Positions 43,623-52,968 of a stretch of 64,000 bases of DNA are shown here, piece by piece; the stretch's first letter is position 1, and each line of letters starts with the position of its first letter. The notes under the pieces were generated by a model. The model did no database searches, was not told the origin of the DNA, and saw nothing but the letters and a program-made list of their open reading frames with translations. The stretch is taken from positions 22,772 through 86,771 of the forward strand of contig CAZGJC010000001.1 of NCBI GenBank assembly GCA_964526505.1, read 5' to 3'. Source of the stretch: SVTX01 sp964526505. GTDB lineage: Bacteria; Bacillota; Clostridia; Oscillospirales; CAG-272. The translations under genes and the position numbers were made by a program.

Positions 43623-44444
43623 ATGTATAACAAACTTTTGACTTGCCTTAAAAGCATAAAGGAAAAAACTGATTTTAAACCGTACGTCGGAATAATTCTC
43701 GGTTCCGGACTCGGTGCTTATGCGGAAGAAATTGAAGTTGAAGCGGTTATAAATTATGATGAAATCGACGGATTCCCCACCTCAACCGTCGCCGGACACA
43801 AAGGTCGTTTTGTTTTCGGATACGTTCGTGGCGTTCCCGTTGTTATTATGCAGGGAAGAGTTCACTATTATGAAGGGTATGCCATGTCCGATGTTGTTTT
43901 GCCAACAAGAATAATGGGTATGCTCGGTATAAAGAAACTTCTCTTGACAAATGCGGCGGGTGGAGTGAATACAAGTTTTTCCGCAGGTGACCTTATGATG
44001 ATCACCGACCAAATAGCAACTTTTGTACCCAATCCCTTGCTTGGAAGAAATATTGATGATTTCGGAGCAAGATTTCCGGATATGAGTGAAATTTACAGCA
44101 AAAAACTCAGAGAATGCATACTATCTGCCGCAAGCAAATGTAATATCAATTTAAAACAGGGCGTTTACATGCAATTGACAGGTCCGAGTTATGAGTCTCC
44201 TGCCGAAGTAAGAATGTGCAGAATTCTCGGAGGAGATGCCGTTGGTATGAGTACGGCTTGCGAGGCGATTGCTGCAAGACATATGGGTATCGAAGTTTGC
44301 GGTGTTTCCTGCATTACAAATATGGCGGCGGGAGTTCTTGATCAAAAACTCAGCCACAGTGAAGTTCAGGAAACCGCTGACAGAGTGGCGGTGCAATTTA
44401 AAGCCCTTGTTACCGAAATTATAGACGAAATCGGTCATATTTAA
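43623..44444 (+). CDS. punA: Purine nucleoside phosphorylase (PNP family I)
   Basis: 273 residues. GIILGSGLGAYAEEI binds phosphate, FPTSTVAGHKGRFVFG is the family signature, and TNAAGGVN, YESPAEVRM and CITNMAAG are the purine and ribose contacts. It splits (deoxy)guanosine and (deoxy)inosine with phosphate. Full length and intact. It is monocistronic with its own promoter and terminator. With deoC, upp and tdk it forms the salvage set of this window. Confidence 0.96.
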   Translation: MYNKLLTCLKSIKEKTDFKPYVGIILGSGLGAYAEEIEVEAVINYDEIDGFPTSTVAGHKGRFVFGYVRGVPVVIMQGRVHYYEGYAMSDVVLPTRIMGMLGIKKLLLTNAAGGVNTSFSAGDLMMITDQIATFVPNPLLGRNIDDFGARFPDMSEIYSKKLRECILSAASKCNINLKQGVYMQLTGPSYESPAEVRMCRILGGDAVGMSTACEAIAARHMGIEVCGVSCITNMAAGVLDQKLSHSEVQETADRVAVQFKALVTEIIDEIGHI

Positions 44445-44451
44445 CTTATAT

Positions 44452-44492
44452 ACAAGCAAAAAAGTCCGCAAAATGCGGACTTTTTTGCTTGT
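44452..44492. terminator. Bidirectional terminator
   Basis: A perfect 19-bp stem (44452-44470 with 44474-44492) between converging punA and the acyltransferase gene. Confidence 0.92.
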
Positions 44493-44495
44493 ACT

Positions 44496-45116
44496 TTATG
44501 TTTTCTTAAAAACAAATTTGGATTCACTGTGTGAAAAAAGTCGTTTGATATTTGCACGGTGACGGTATATCATAAATAACACGTCAATTACATAAAGCAC
44601 TACGGAGAAAACAGAATCTGCACCGAATAGGACTAATAAAAGCGGACATACAAGCATGGCGACCATTGTTGCCAGTGACATATACTTTGTCGTCAAAAGT
44701 AATATGACCATTATTGTGGTCGATAACAGTCCTATACGCCAATCGAGAACCCACGTTGACGACAGACACACCAAAAATCCCTTTCCTCCCTTGAATTGAT
44801 ACCATATCGGATATGCGTGACCGAGCATTGCAAATAGGCAAGTGAAAGTTATCCCCACCTGGCGTAAATCGTACAATTGTCCGAATATAGTTCCGAAAAG
44901 TATTGACGGGAGTGCCGATTTCAATAGGTCGAAAATCATAACAGGAATTGCCCATTTCAGTCCAAAACATCTTTTGAAGTTTGTAAAACCGGGGTTTTTG
45001 CTGCCACATTCACGTATGTCTTTTTTGTAAACGCATTTTGATATTATAATTGCGGGATTTATTCCGGCAATTAAATATGAAGAAATTGCCACACAAACAA
45101 ATAATAAAATTTTCAT
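44496..45116 (-). CDS. PlsY-like glycerol-3-phosphate acyltransferase
   Basis: 206 residues with about five membrane segments. Motif 1 is CGSKNPGFTNFKR (normally SGNPGATN), motif 2 GHAYPIWYQFKGGKG is intact, and the third loop region is less clear. PlsY uses acyl-phosphate to acylate glycerol-3-phosphate. It follows fakA by 9 bases, the kinase that makes acyl-phosphate from free fatty acids, which strongly supports the role. The altered first motif suggests a paralogue of the main PlsY. Confidence 0.85.
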   Translation of the reverse strand: MKILLFVCVAISSYLIAGINPAIIISKCVYKKDIRECGSKNPGFTNFKRCFGLKWAIPVMIFDLLKSALPSILFGTIFGQLYDLRQVGITFTCLFAMLGHAYPIWYQFKGGKGFLVCLSSTWVLDWRIGLLSTTIMVILLLTTKYMSLATMVAMLVCPLLLVLFGADSVFSVVLYVIDVLFMIYRHRANIKRLFSHSESKFVFKKT

Positions 45117-45125
45117 ATGCGTACT

Positions 45126-46778
45126 TTATTCCAATATGAGAATGTAATCGTATATTTCCTGCATTCCGTTTATGACAAAAAATTCTTTTCCGGGATATTT
45201 TTCAGAAAGATTCTTTTGAATTTTCGCAAAATCTTCATCATTGGAATCAATTCCACGTATGATAAAGCAAATGTCATAGCGACTTAGATTTAGATTATCG
45301 GCGGTTCTGCAAACCGCTTCGACACAGTTGCTTCCTTTTGCTATAAGTTCTTTGCCGACAAAACCTATGTAATCTCCGATACTCAAATTCATATCCGCAG
45401 TCTCCACGTTTCTTACACAACGTGATATTTCCGCTGTAACGACACCGCACATTGCATCTTCAAGTTCACGAACAATATCGTCGGTATTCCCAATATCCGT
45501 GTCAAGCATAGACAGTGCGGAATATCCGTCTCCTATTGTTTTACTTTCGATTACACGAACGTCTGCATCTTTGTACATACTCGACGCTTGCTTTGCCGCA
45601 AGAATGACGTTGCTGTTATTGGGAAAAACAAATATTGTTTTTGCACACACTGCATCAAATGCACGTAAGAAATCCTCCGCAGAGGGGTTGTTGCTTTGAC
45701 CGCCATCTACAATAAAGTCGGCACCGATGTTCAAAAAAAGTTGCTTTATGCCTTCTCCTGATACAACGGCAACCACACCGTAATCCTTTTTTTCTTTTTG
45801 AACGGCAGGTTTTATATCTTCTTTTTCCGATATAATATTGTTGTGTTGGAGAGACATATTCTCGATTTTAACTTTCAGAAATTCTCCGAATTTTTGACAT
45901 AATGCCAAAACAACGTCCGGGGTTTTCGTGTGAACGTGTATTTTCAAAATACTGCCGTTTTTTACGGCGACTATGGAATCGCCTATTTTGGTGAGTTCAT
46001 CTGTTACAATCGATATGTCAAAATTGTCAACGTTTGTTTTTGCGTTTTGAAGCCTTACCAAAAGTTCGGTGCAATATCCGAATTCCAGAACGCTGTCCTC
46101 ATCGAATGCATCAAGGTCAATATCATTAGATTTTTGATTGTGTGTTGAAACGGAATAAGTTGCATCTCCGTTCAATACACGTCTCATTCCGTCGATTATA
46201 TATATAAGACCGGCACCTCCTGAATCTACCACGCCCGCCTTTTGCAACACGGGGAGCAAAGACGGAGTATTTTTCAGAGATTTTTCCGCCTCGCATATAA
46301 ATGCATCGAGAAAATCAGAAGGTGTGGTTGGGTTTTGCGTGCAAGCGTAATCGGTTGCCTCACGGATTACGGTTAAAATCGTACCCTCTGTTGGCGTCAT
46401 AACCGCATCATATGCTTTTTTTACACCTAATTTGAATGCCTCGCACATTGCGTCTGCATCAGCCTCAACTTTTTCCGAGAATCCACGTGTTATTCCGTCG
46501 AAAAATTGCGAGAGAATGACTCCCGAATTCCCCCGTGCCGCAAGTAGCATACCATTTGATATACGTTGTGCCGCATCTGACAGACTTTCTGTTTTGGATA
46601 TCTCGATTTCCGCCCCACCGAGCATGGTAAGGAGCATATTTTCTCCTGTATCTCCGTCGGGGATAGGGAAGACGTTTAAATCGTTTACTTCATTGACGTG
46701 TTCTTTCAGATTTGCGGCACCTGCCGAGATCATATGAGCGTAACAAGCCCCGTTGACTTTATCATAATTTGTCATCAT
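45126..46778 (-). CDS. fakA: Fatty acid kinase, FakA/YloV type (DAK2 + DegV-like C-terminus)
   Basis: 550 residues. The N-terminal DAK2 kinase domain has NVFPIPDGDTGENMLLTM, which binds ATP-magnesium, and LLAARGNSGVILSQF. A middle domain (about 220-330) and a C-terminal FakA-type domain follow. FakA phosphorylates a fatty acid bound by a FakB protein. The start overlaps the stop of the FakB gene by four bases, so the two are translationally coupled. Confidence 0.9.
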   Translation of the reverse strand: MMTNYDKVNGACYAHMISAGAANLKEHVNEVNDLNVFPIPDGDTGENMLLTMLGGAEIEISKTESLSDAAQRISNGMLLAARGNSGVILSQFFDGITRGFSEKVEADADAMCEAFKLGVKKAYDAVMTPTEGTILTVIREATDYACTQNPTTPSDFLDAFICEAEKSLKNTPSLLPVLQKAGVVDSGGAGLIYIIDGMRRVLNGDATYSVSTHNQKSNDIDLDAFDEDSVLEFGYCTELLVRLQNAKTNVDNFDISIVTDELTKIGDSIVAVKNGSILKIHVHTKTPDVVLALCQKFGEFLKVKIENMSLQHNNIISEKEDIKPAVQKEKKDYGVVAVVSGEGIKQLFLNIGADFIVDGGQSNNPSAEDFLRAFDAVCAKTIFVFPNNSNVILAAKQASSMYKDADVRVIESKTIGDGYSALSMLDTDIGNTDDIVRELEDAMCGVVTAEISRCVRNVETADMNLSIGDYIGFVGKELIAKGSNCVEAVCRTADNLNLSRYDICFIIRGIDSNDEDFAKIQKNLSEKYPGKEFFVINGMQEIYDYILILE

Positions 46779-47674
46779 TTAATTTCTCCGACTTTATAAG
46801 TGATTTCTTGACCAAATCCCCAAACGCCTATTGCGTCCGGTCCTATTGACGCACCGATAATGGGACCGACGTATACTGTGTGAATATTTTTACAATTTAT
46901 TTCATTTTTTACGGTGTTTGTGACGAAATCAATTTCTTCTTGTGAGCAATCTCCGTGAGCAATATATATTGTCTGAGTTTCCGGATTGATTATGGAACTT
47001 TTTAGTTGAGAAACTATTTCACATAATGAATTTTGACGCCCCTTAACTTTCTTGCAGGGAGTTTGCGTTCCGTCTGCATCGGAAATCAAAATCGGTTTTA
47101 CACCCATTATATTACCAAAAAACGCCGCAGATGCTTTAACTCTTCCGGCACGTCGCAAGGCGTCAAGCGAATGTACGGTAACGTATTGATTTACATGGTT
47201 TCTCATACCCATTATCTTGACGTATATCTCATCTGACGAAAGTCCGTCTTGTGCCATTTTCGATGCTTCTATTGCAAGCATTCCTTCTCCGATAGATGCG
47301 TTTAGTGAATCTATGCAGTAAATTTTGGAGTTAGGATAGTCGGAAAGCATTTTGTTTGCAACAACGTAACCGGTATTCACGGAACCCGATTGCTTGGTTG
47401 AACATCCTATGTAAACAATATCGTATCCATCCGACAGATACTTTTTGAATATTTTCTGAAATTCATCTACCGATACTTGCGACGTAGTTATACGATTTCC
47501 GCATCTCATAATCTCATAGAAATCATGTGCCTCATTGTCAGTCCACGTCGTTATGGCAGGGGATTGATACCCGTTGTAAACCGTAGACATTTTTGCATAA
47601 TCAACGTCATATTGTGTAAGAAGTTCCTCGTCAAGGTCGGCACAGGAATCGGTGATTACTTTAACTTTGTTCAT
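46775..47674 (-). CDS. fakB: DegV-family fatty-acid-binding protein (FakB-like)
   Basis: 299 residues. The DegV hallmarks are KVITDSCADLDEELL at the N-terminus, TTSQVSVDEFQKIF, the ligand-loop CSTKQSGSVNTG and GPIIGASIGPDAIGVWGFG at the C-terminus. It binds a fatty acid and presents its carboxylate to FakA. It is the first gene of a fakB-fakA-plsY operon. No convincing promoter is visible in the AT-rich stretch 47675-47810. Confidence 0.9.
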   Translation of the reverse strand: MNKVKVITDSCADLDEELLTQYDVDYAKMSTVYNGYQSPAITTWTDNEAHDFYEIMRCGNRITTSQVSVDEFQKIFKKYLSDGYDIVYIGCSTKQSGSVNTGYVVANKMLSDYPNSKIYCIDSLNASIGEGMLAIEASKMAQDGLSSDEIYVKIMGMRNHVNQYVTVHSLDALRRAGRVKASAAFFGNIMGVKPILISDADGTQTPCKKVKGRQNSLCEIVSQLKSSIINPETQTIYIAHGDCSQEEIDFVTNTVKNEINCKNIHTVYVGPIIGASIGPDAIGVWGFGQEITYKVGEIK

Positions 47675-47818
47675 AATATTATCTACCTTTCTTTTTCAAG
47701 AAATATTGTGGTTGGATTATATAGCTGTTATTTTAAACGAATGTTAACTGAATGCCCGTTCACATATTATTTACAATTGCCCTGATTTTTGCATTTACAT
47801 GTTATTGATGATTTGTAT

Positions 47819-47854
47819 AAACAAAAAAGAGGTCTGATGACCTCTTTTTTGTTT
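47819..47854. terminator. Terminator downstream of tRNA-Val
   Basis: A perfect 16-bp stem (47819-47834 with 47839-47854) with a 4-base loop. On the minus strand it lies about 95 bases after the tRNA. Between them an 11-bp imperfect hairpin (47888-47898 with 47909-47919) is seen. Confidence 0.9.
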
Positions 47855-47949
47855 AAACGTTTGGAGTGAAATCCGAATTGCACCCCGTGGTATGAAGCTA
47901 GGCAGATCGCTACATGCCATAGATAATGTGTGCAGATACTGCGTGCTGG

Positions 47950-48023
47950 TGGAGACAGCAGAACTCGAATCTGCGACCCCTTGCATGTCAAGCAAGTACT
48001 CTAACCAACTGAGCTATGCCTCC
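47950..48023 (-). tRNA. tRNA-Val (anticodon GAC)
   Basis: The acceptor GGAGGCA pairs with TGTCTCC, the anticodon stem is CTTGC/GCAAG with loop TTGACAT (anticodon GAC), and the T-arm has GATTCGAGTTC. Discriminator A is followed by an encoded CCA (47949-47947). It reads GUC and GUU valine codons. Confidence 0.95.
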
Positions 48024-48095
48024 GTATTTAATTACCGTAACACAGTATATCACAGATTGTGCTAAAATGCAATACCATTTTTTCAAATATTTGCG

Positions 48096-48124
48096 AAAAA
48101 AAGAGGGAATAACCCTCTTTTTTT
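48096..48124 (-). terminator. Terminator of deoC
   Basis: A 12-bp stem (48096-48107 with 48113-48124), T-rich on both strands, 15 bases after the deoC stop. Confidence 0.85.
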
Positions 48125-48138
48125 TGCAAAAAATCAAA

Positions 48139-48807
48139 TCAGTATCCCGAACCCTGAATGCCTTTTACTGCTTTTACGACTCTACTCGTTCCGAGTCGTG
48201 ATGCACCTGCGTCGATAAATGCCTGTGCGTCGTCAAGACCGGAAATTCCTCCTGCCGCTTTTACGAGAACGCCATCGCCTACGTTATCGTGCATAAGTTT
48301 AACGTCCTGTAATGTTGCACCGGCACTTGAAAATCCCGTGGACGTTTTAATGTAGTCGGCACCCGCTTTTGTAACAATTTTGCACATTCGGATTTTTTCT
48401 TCGTCCGAAAGTAAACATGTTTCGATTATAACTTTGAGGATTTTGTTTCCGCAAGCCTTTTTGATTTGATGTATTTCTTCACAAATGTCGTCGTCTTTGC
48501 CTTCACGCAAAAGACCGACGTTGATAACCATATCGATTTCGTCCGCACCGTTGTTTATTGCGTCCGAAGTTTCAAAAACTTTTACTGCGGTTGTGTTGTA
48601 TCCGTTGGGAAAGCCTATTACCGTACAAACAGCAAGTTTGTCTCCTACGTATTCTTTTGCTTGCTTTACAAAACTCGGGGGGATACAAACCGATGCGGTA
48701 GAATACTTCATTCCGTCGTCGCATATTGCTTTAATATCTTCCCACGTCGCAGTTTGCGAAAGAAGCGTATGATCACATTTTGATAAGATATTTTGAATGT
48801 CTGCCAT
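48139..48807 (-). CDS. deoC: Deoxyribose-phosphate aldolase
   Basis: 222 residues. It splits 2-deoxyribose-5-phosphate to acetaldehyde and glyceraldehyde-3-phosphate. The Schiff-base lysine is in [15 protein letters not shown] and the proton-relay lysine in [12 protein letters not shown]. It lets the cell use the sugar of deoxynucleosides as carbon. It has its own consensus promoter and lies back to back with the RDD gene that precedes the nuclease/transporter region. Confidence 0.96.
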   Translation of the reverse strand: MADIQNILSKCDHTLLSQTATWEDIKAICDDGMKYSTASVCIPPSFVKQAKEYVGDKLAVCTVIGFPNGYNTTAVKVFETSDAINNGADEIDMVINVGLLREGKDDDICEEIHQIKKACGNKILKVIIETCLLSDEEKIRMCKIVTKAGADYIKTSTGFSSAGATLQDVKLMHDNVGDGVLVKAAGGISGLDDAQAFIDAGASRLGTSRVVKAVKGIQGSGY

Positions 48808-48850
48808 TTTAAAATTCCTTCCTTTATTTATAGTTTAATTTTCCGCTTTG

Positions 48851-48879
48851 ATTATACAAAAAAAAACTTTATCTGTCAA
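48851..48879 (-). promoter_or_regulatory. Promoter of deoC
   Basis: Minus strand: TTGACA (48879-48874), 17 bases, TATAAT (48856-48851). Confidence 0.85.
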
Positions 48880-49032
48880 CCGATATTTGAAAAATATTTG
48901 TAAAATCACGGTAGCGACATATGCTTAAAGTGCAATCATAAAATCAACAAAAATTATGCAAAAAATAGTCACAAAAAAAGCACCTGACAATATTGCATTT
49001 TGTACGAAAAATTTCCCGAGTACAAAAAACTG

Positions 49033-49061
49033 TTGCGTTCTGTCGATAAATGTGATATAAT
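49033..49061 (+). promoter_or_regulatory. Promoter of the RDD-protein gene
   Basis: TTGCGT (49033-49038), 17 bases, TATAAT (49056-49061). It lies inside an upstream extension of the reading frame and excludes it. The 48880-49032 gap shows nothing else. Confidence 0.7.
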
Positions 49062-49097
49062 ACTTTGTGATAGATTTAGAATGTGCTTTTGCGGTCA

Positions 49098-49171
49098 GGC
49101 GAAAGTGCCAACATTATTCGAGTTTTTTACACGTAAAATGACGTTTTACGTGCTTTTGGATTTGCTCGAAT
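49098..49171 (+). other. Structured 5' leader of the RDD gene
   Basis: ATTCGAG (49116-49122) pairs with CTCGAAT (49165-49171), enclosing a perfect 9-bp hairpin CACGTAAAA/TTTTACGTG (49130-49138 with 49144-49152). A small GGC/GCC hairpin precedes it (49098-49109). The ribosome site GGAAGG begins 6 bases after the outer stem. No known riboswitch class was recognised. Confidence 0.5.
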
Positions 49172-49191
49172 CATTCGGAAGGAATCGGCGT

Positions 49192-49956
49192 ATGATTTGT
49201 GATTTGCAGAAAGCAAGCCTTTGGAAAAGAATATCGTCACTTTTATTTGATTTTATTATTTTGGCGGTCGTTGCCATCGGAATAGGAGTCCTTATGTCGG
49301 CACTTGTGGGGGTCGATAACGATATTGAGGCTTTTGAAAAACTCCAGGCGGCATACGAAGAAAAATACGGTATTAAATTTGATGATTATTCCGAGAACTA
49401 CGATAATCTGACCGAAGAAGAATTGAAAAAATACGAAGAGGCGGACAGGGAATTGAACGCCGATAAAGAGATACGTGGTCTCTATGAAAAAATATTCAAC
49501 AAATCCATTATAATTGCCGTTGTCGGTATTTTATGGGCGTATATGATTTTGGAATTCATGATTCCGCTTATATTCGGTAACGGTCAAACGCTCGGAAAGA
49601 AAATATTCGGATTGGCGGTTATGCGAACAAATTCGGTAAAAGCCAAAACGATAGTACAATTTATAAGAATGTTGCTCGGCAAATTTACAATAGAAACTAT
49701 GGTTCCCGTATTTATGGTGATCATGGTTTGGTTTGGTGTACTTAATCTCGGAACCGGATTGATTATTGTCGCCGGCATACTTATTCTCGAAATAATAGCT
49801 ATGGCAACTACGAGAACCAATTCCGCAATACACGATCTTCTTGCGGATACGGTCGTGGTTGATGTAAACACGCAGATGATATTTGAAAATGAACAGGAAA
49901 TGATTGCTTATATGCAAAAGATACACGAAGAAAAGGTATCTAAAACAACGTATTGA
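49192..49956 (+). CDS. RDD-family membrane protein
   Basis: 254 residues from the ATG at 49192 (GGAAGG 9 bases upstream). KASLWKRISSLLFDFIIL is the RDD opening. A large hydrophilic, acidic loop (about 45-105, EAFEKLQAAYEEKYGIKF) separates the first and second membrane segments, and NGQTLGKKIFGLAVM is the second RDD motif. Some RDD proteins are sodium/proton antiporters, but most are uncharacterised. The ABC importer operon begins 62 bases later with no terminator between, so co-transcription is possible. Confidence 0.82.
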   Translation: MICDLQKASLWKRISSLLFDFIILAVVAIGIGVLMSALVGVDNDIEAFEKLQAAYEEKYGIKFDDYSENYDNLTEEELKKYEEADRELNADKEIRGLYEKIFNKSIIIAVVGILWAYMILEFMIPLIFGNGQTLGKKIFGLAVMRTNSVKAKTIVQFIRMLLGKFTIETMVPVFMVIMVWFGVLNLGTGLIIVAGILILEIIAMATTRTNSAIHDLLADTVVVDVNTQMIFENEQEMIAYMQKIHEEKVSKTTY

Positions 49957-50018
49957 TTGTCGATAAATTACTTCGATAAAAAATAAATAAGTATATACAC
50001 TCATGGAGGTTAGATGAA

Positions 50019-51113
50019 ATGAAAGTTGAATTACGAAATCTAACAAAAATCTTCCCGAGCCGTAACAAAAAGTCTAATGATACGGTAACAGCAGTAAACG
50101 ATTTTACCTTTACCGTCCCGGACGGAACTCTCGTAGGTCTTCTCGGACCTTCCGGTTGCGGTAAAAGTACAACGCTTTATATGATAAGCGGTTTGCAGAA
50201 ACCCTCTTCGGGACAGATATTTTTTGGTGATGAAGATGTAACAACGCTTTCCCCCGAAAACAGAGGAGTAGGTCTTGTGTTCCAGAACTATGCTCTTTAT
50301 CCGCATATGACTGTAAAGCAGAACATTATGTTTCCGCTCCAAAACCTTAAAGGTAAAGACAAACTTCCCAAAGAAGAAATGCTTGAACGTGCATATCAGG
50401 TGGCGAAACTTGTTCAGATTGATGAACTTATGGATCGTAAGCCCAGTGAACTCTCGGGTGGTCAGCAACAGAGAGTTGCTATTGCGAGAGCATTGGTAAA
50501 AATGCCTCGTGTACTTCTTTTGGACGAGCCTCTGTCAAACCTTGACGCACGTCTCCGTCTCCAAACGAGAGAAGAAATTCGCCGTATCCAAAAAGAAACG
50601 GGAATTACAACTTTGTTTGTAACTCACGACCAGGAAGAGGCGATGAGTATATCCGACCTTATCGTTGTTATGAAACTCGGTGTTATCCAGCAGGTTGGAA
50701 AGCCTCAGGAAATTTACGATAACCCCACAAACCTTTTCGTTGCGAAATTCCTCGGAACGCCCCCTATTAACGTGTTCCGTGGCAGAGTTGAAAACGAAAT
50801 GCTCTATATCGGTGCCGAGGCGGTTCTTCCCACACCCGGTGTGTGCGACAGAGACGTAACCGTTGGCATTCGTCCCGAGGCATTTGTTCCCAACGCCGAC
50901 GGTGAATTTTCTTGTAACCTTTCCAACGTTGAAGTTATGGGACGTGATATGAGTGTTGTATGTACTAACGACGCATCTCTTAACCCCATTGTAAGAGCGA
51001 TTGTTAACTCGGATATTAAGATTGACGTTACAAATGAAACAATCAAGTATTCTTTGAAGCCTCATAAGGTATTTATCTTCGACGCTGAAACAGAAGAGAG
51101 AATATATTTCTGA
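50019..51113 (+). CDS. ABC importer ATPase, CUT1 (MsmK/UgpC) type
   Basis: 364 residues. Walker A GPSGCGKST (43-51), Q-loop VFQNYALYP, signature LSGGQQQR, Walker B LLLDEPLSNLD and H-loop THDQEE are all present. A C-terminal TOBE/MalK-like domain (about 240-364) follows. It energises uptake by the two permeases encoded next. An encoded ATPase inside the operon, rather than a shared one, implies a dedicated system. GGAGG precedes the start region. Confidence 0.92.
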   Translation: MKVELRNLTKIFPSRNKKSNDTVTAVNDFTFTVPDGTLVGLLGPSGCGKSTTLYMISGLQKPSSGQIFFGDEDVTTLSPENRGVGLVFQNYALYPHMTVKQNIMFPLQNLKGKDKLPKEEMLERAYQVAKLVQIDELMDRKPSELSGGQQQRVAIARALVKMPRVLLLDEPLSNLDARLRLQTREEIRRIQKETGITTLFVTHDQEEAMSISDLIVVMKLGVIQQVGKPQEIYDNPTNLFVAKFLGTPPINVFRGRVENEMLYIGAEAVLPTPGVCDRDVTVGIRPEAFVPNADGEFSCNLSNVEVMGRDMSVVCTNDASLNPIVRAIVNSDIKIDVTNETIKYSLKPHKVFIFDAETEERIYF

Positions 51114-51124
51114 GGAGGTAAAAT

Positions 51125-52063
51125 ATGGTTGACAGTAAACACCAATGGAAAGCGTGGCTCTATTTGGCACCTGCAATAATATTGCTTCTTATATTTACGG
51201 TTTGGCCAATTATCAATACCATCCGTATGGCTTTCCTCGAAGATTACAGTATGCTTGCTTCTTTGGGAGGCAAGAAGTTTGATTTCGGATTCGGCAACTT
51301 CAAAAAGGTCGTTGAATATTCGCAGTTCAAGACTTGTTTGAAAAACACTCTTTTGCTTTGTGTACTCACAGTTCCGATTTCTACCATTCTTGCACTCGTA
51401 ATAGCGGTATGCCTTAATTCTATTAAGTTTTTGCAGAAATTCTTGCAAACGATATTCTTCTTGCCTTACGTTACAAACTCAATTGCAATAGGAATGGTAT
51501 TTGCCGCAATGTTTAACATTGTCGGTAATACGGCTGCGGAAAACGGAGTAATAACCACGGCGGGCGTAATAAACAATATACTCGGCGTGTTCGGTATAAG
51601 TCCCATCAACTGGATAAATGCAGGCTCGTCTTATTGGGCTAACATATGGGTAATGGTAATTTACATCGTATGGAATGCACTTCCGTTTAAGATACTTATA
51701 CTTCTCGGCGGATTGCAGAGTGTAAACAAGCAGTACTACGAAGCGGCTAAAATCGACAGTACGCCGAAACTTCGTGTGTTCACAAAGATAACTGTTCCGC
51801 TTCTTTCTCCTATGATTGCATACGTTGTAATTACCGGATTTATCGGCGGATTTAAGGAATATACGAGTATTGTCGGTGTATTCGGAGACAATATGGGTCC
51901 TGCCGGAGATAAAGGACGACTTAATACCATGGTCGGATACATTTACGATGCTTTGACCAATCATCAAGGACGTGCATCTGCCGCCGCTCTTATCTTGTTC
52001 GGCATAATTTTCATAGTTACTATGATAAACCTTTACGTCAGCAAGAAGAAGACGCATTATTGA
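51125..52063 (+). CDS. ABC importer permease 1 (MalF/UgpA-like)
   Basis: 312 residues with six membrane segments. The EAA loop reads YYEAAKIDSTPKLRVFTKITVPLLSPMI. It follows the ATPase with an 11-base gap and a GGAGG site. It pairs with the next permease to form the channel of a CUT1-family importer, a family best known for oligosaccharides and glycerol-phosphate compounds. Confidence 0.92.
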   Translation: MVDSKHQWKAWLYLAPAIILLLIFTVWPIINTIRMAFLEDYSMLASLGGKKFDFGFGNFKKVVEYSQFKTCLKNTLLLCVLTVPISTILALVIAVCLNSIKFLQKFLQTIFFLPYVTNSIAIGMVFAAMFNIVGNTAAENGVITTAGVINNILGVFGISPINWINAGSSYWANIWVMVIYIVWNALPFKILILLGGLQSVNKQYYEAAKIDSTPKLRVFTKITVPLLSPMIAYVVITGFIGGFKEYTSIVGVFGDNMGPAGDKGRLNTMVGYIYDALTNHQGRASAAALILFGIIFIVTMINLYVSKKKTHY

Positions 52064-52080
52064 TTGAGGAGGCTTAAAGT

Positions 52081-52968
52081 ATGTCAGAAATAAAGATTAT
52101 GCAAGAGCGTGACATTCAAAAAGTTTCCACGGCTCAAAAAGTAAAGGGCGTACTTTCCCAGGTGGGTCTTTACGTATTCTTGCTTATTATGGCGTTTATA
52201 GTTCTTTTCCCGTTTTATTGGATGATTATCTCGTCTCTTAAATCAATGGACGAATATTATTTGACGGTTCCTACGATTATACCAAAAACCGTTGTTTGGA
52301 AAAACTATATCGACGCATTTTCAACCGCAAATATCGGAACGCTTTTCAAAAACACTGTTTTTGTAGGTGTGGTTTCGACAATTCTTTCACTTGTTGTAAC
52401 CGTTCTTTCCGCATTTGCGTTTGCACGCCTTGAATTTAAAGGCAAAAACGCACTCTTTGCCGCACTTCTTGCGACGATGATGATTCCCGGTGAACTTTTC
52501 ACCATTACAAACTATTCAACCGTCAATACGTTCGGTTGGATGAATACGTATACGGTTCTTATAGTACCGTTCCTTGTAAGCGTGTTCTACATTTATTTGT
52601 TAAGACAAAACTTTATGCAAATACCAAATGAACTTTACCTTGCCGCAAAGGTTGACGGTACAAGCGATTTCAAATATTTGCTTAAAGTTATGATTCCGCT
52701 TTCTCTCCCTACTCTCATCTCTATTACGATTTTGAAGATGATGGGTTCGTGGAACTCGTACGTATGGCCTAATCTTGTTGCCAACGACGACGCACACCTT
52801 CTTATCACCAACGGTCTCAGAGGTGCAGACTTCACGGTAGACGAACTTGTAAACTATCCCGTACAGATGGCGGCGGTTGCAATAGTATCGTTCCCTCTGT
52901 TCCTCGTATTCCTCTTCCTCAGAAAGTATATTATGAAGGGCGTATCGAGAAGCGGTATAAAAGGTTAA
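52081..52968 (+). CDS. ABC importer permease 2 (MalG/UgpE-like)
   Basis: 295 residues with six membrane segments. The EAA loop is LYLAAKVDGTSDFKYLLKVMIPLSLPTL. A hydrophilic N-terminal tail of about 30 residues precedes the first segment. It follows permease 1 by 17 bases after GGAGG. A CCCGC-TTGT-GCGGG hairpin (52980-52993) lies between it and the receptor gene. Confidence 0.92.
   Translation: MSEIKIMQERDIQKVSTAQKVKGVLSQVGLYVFLLIMAFIVLFPFYWMIISSLKSMDEYYLTVPTIIPKTVVWKNYIDAFSTANIGTLFKNTVFVGVVSTILSLVVTVLSAFAFARLEFKGKNALFAALLATMMIPGELFTITNYSTVNTFGWMNTYTVLIVPFLVSVFYIYLLRQNFMQIPNELYLAAKVDGTSDFKYLLKVMIPLSLPTLISITILKMMGSWNSYVWPNLVANDDAHLLITNGLRGADFTVDELVNYPVQMAAVAIVSFPLFLVFLFLRKYIMKGVSRSGIKG

Noticed and set aside
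49000..49191. Longer start for the RDD protein (318 residues)
   Set aside because: The extension covers the promoter at 49033-49061 and a structured leader; the ribosome site fits the ATG at 49192.
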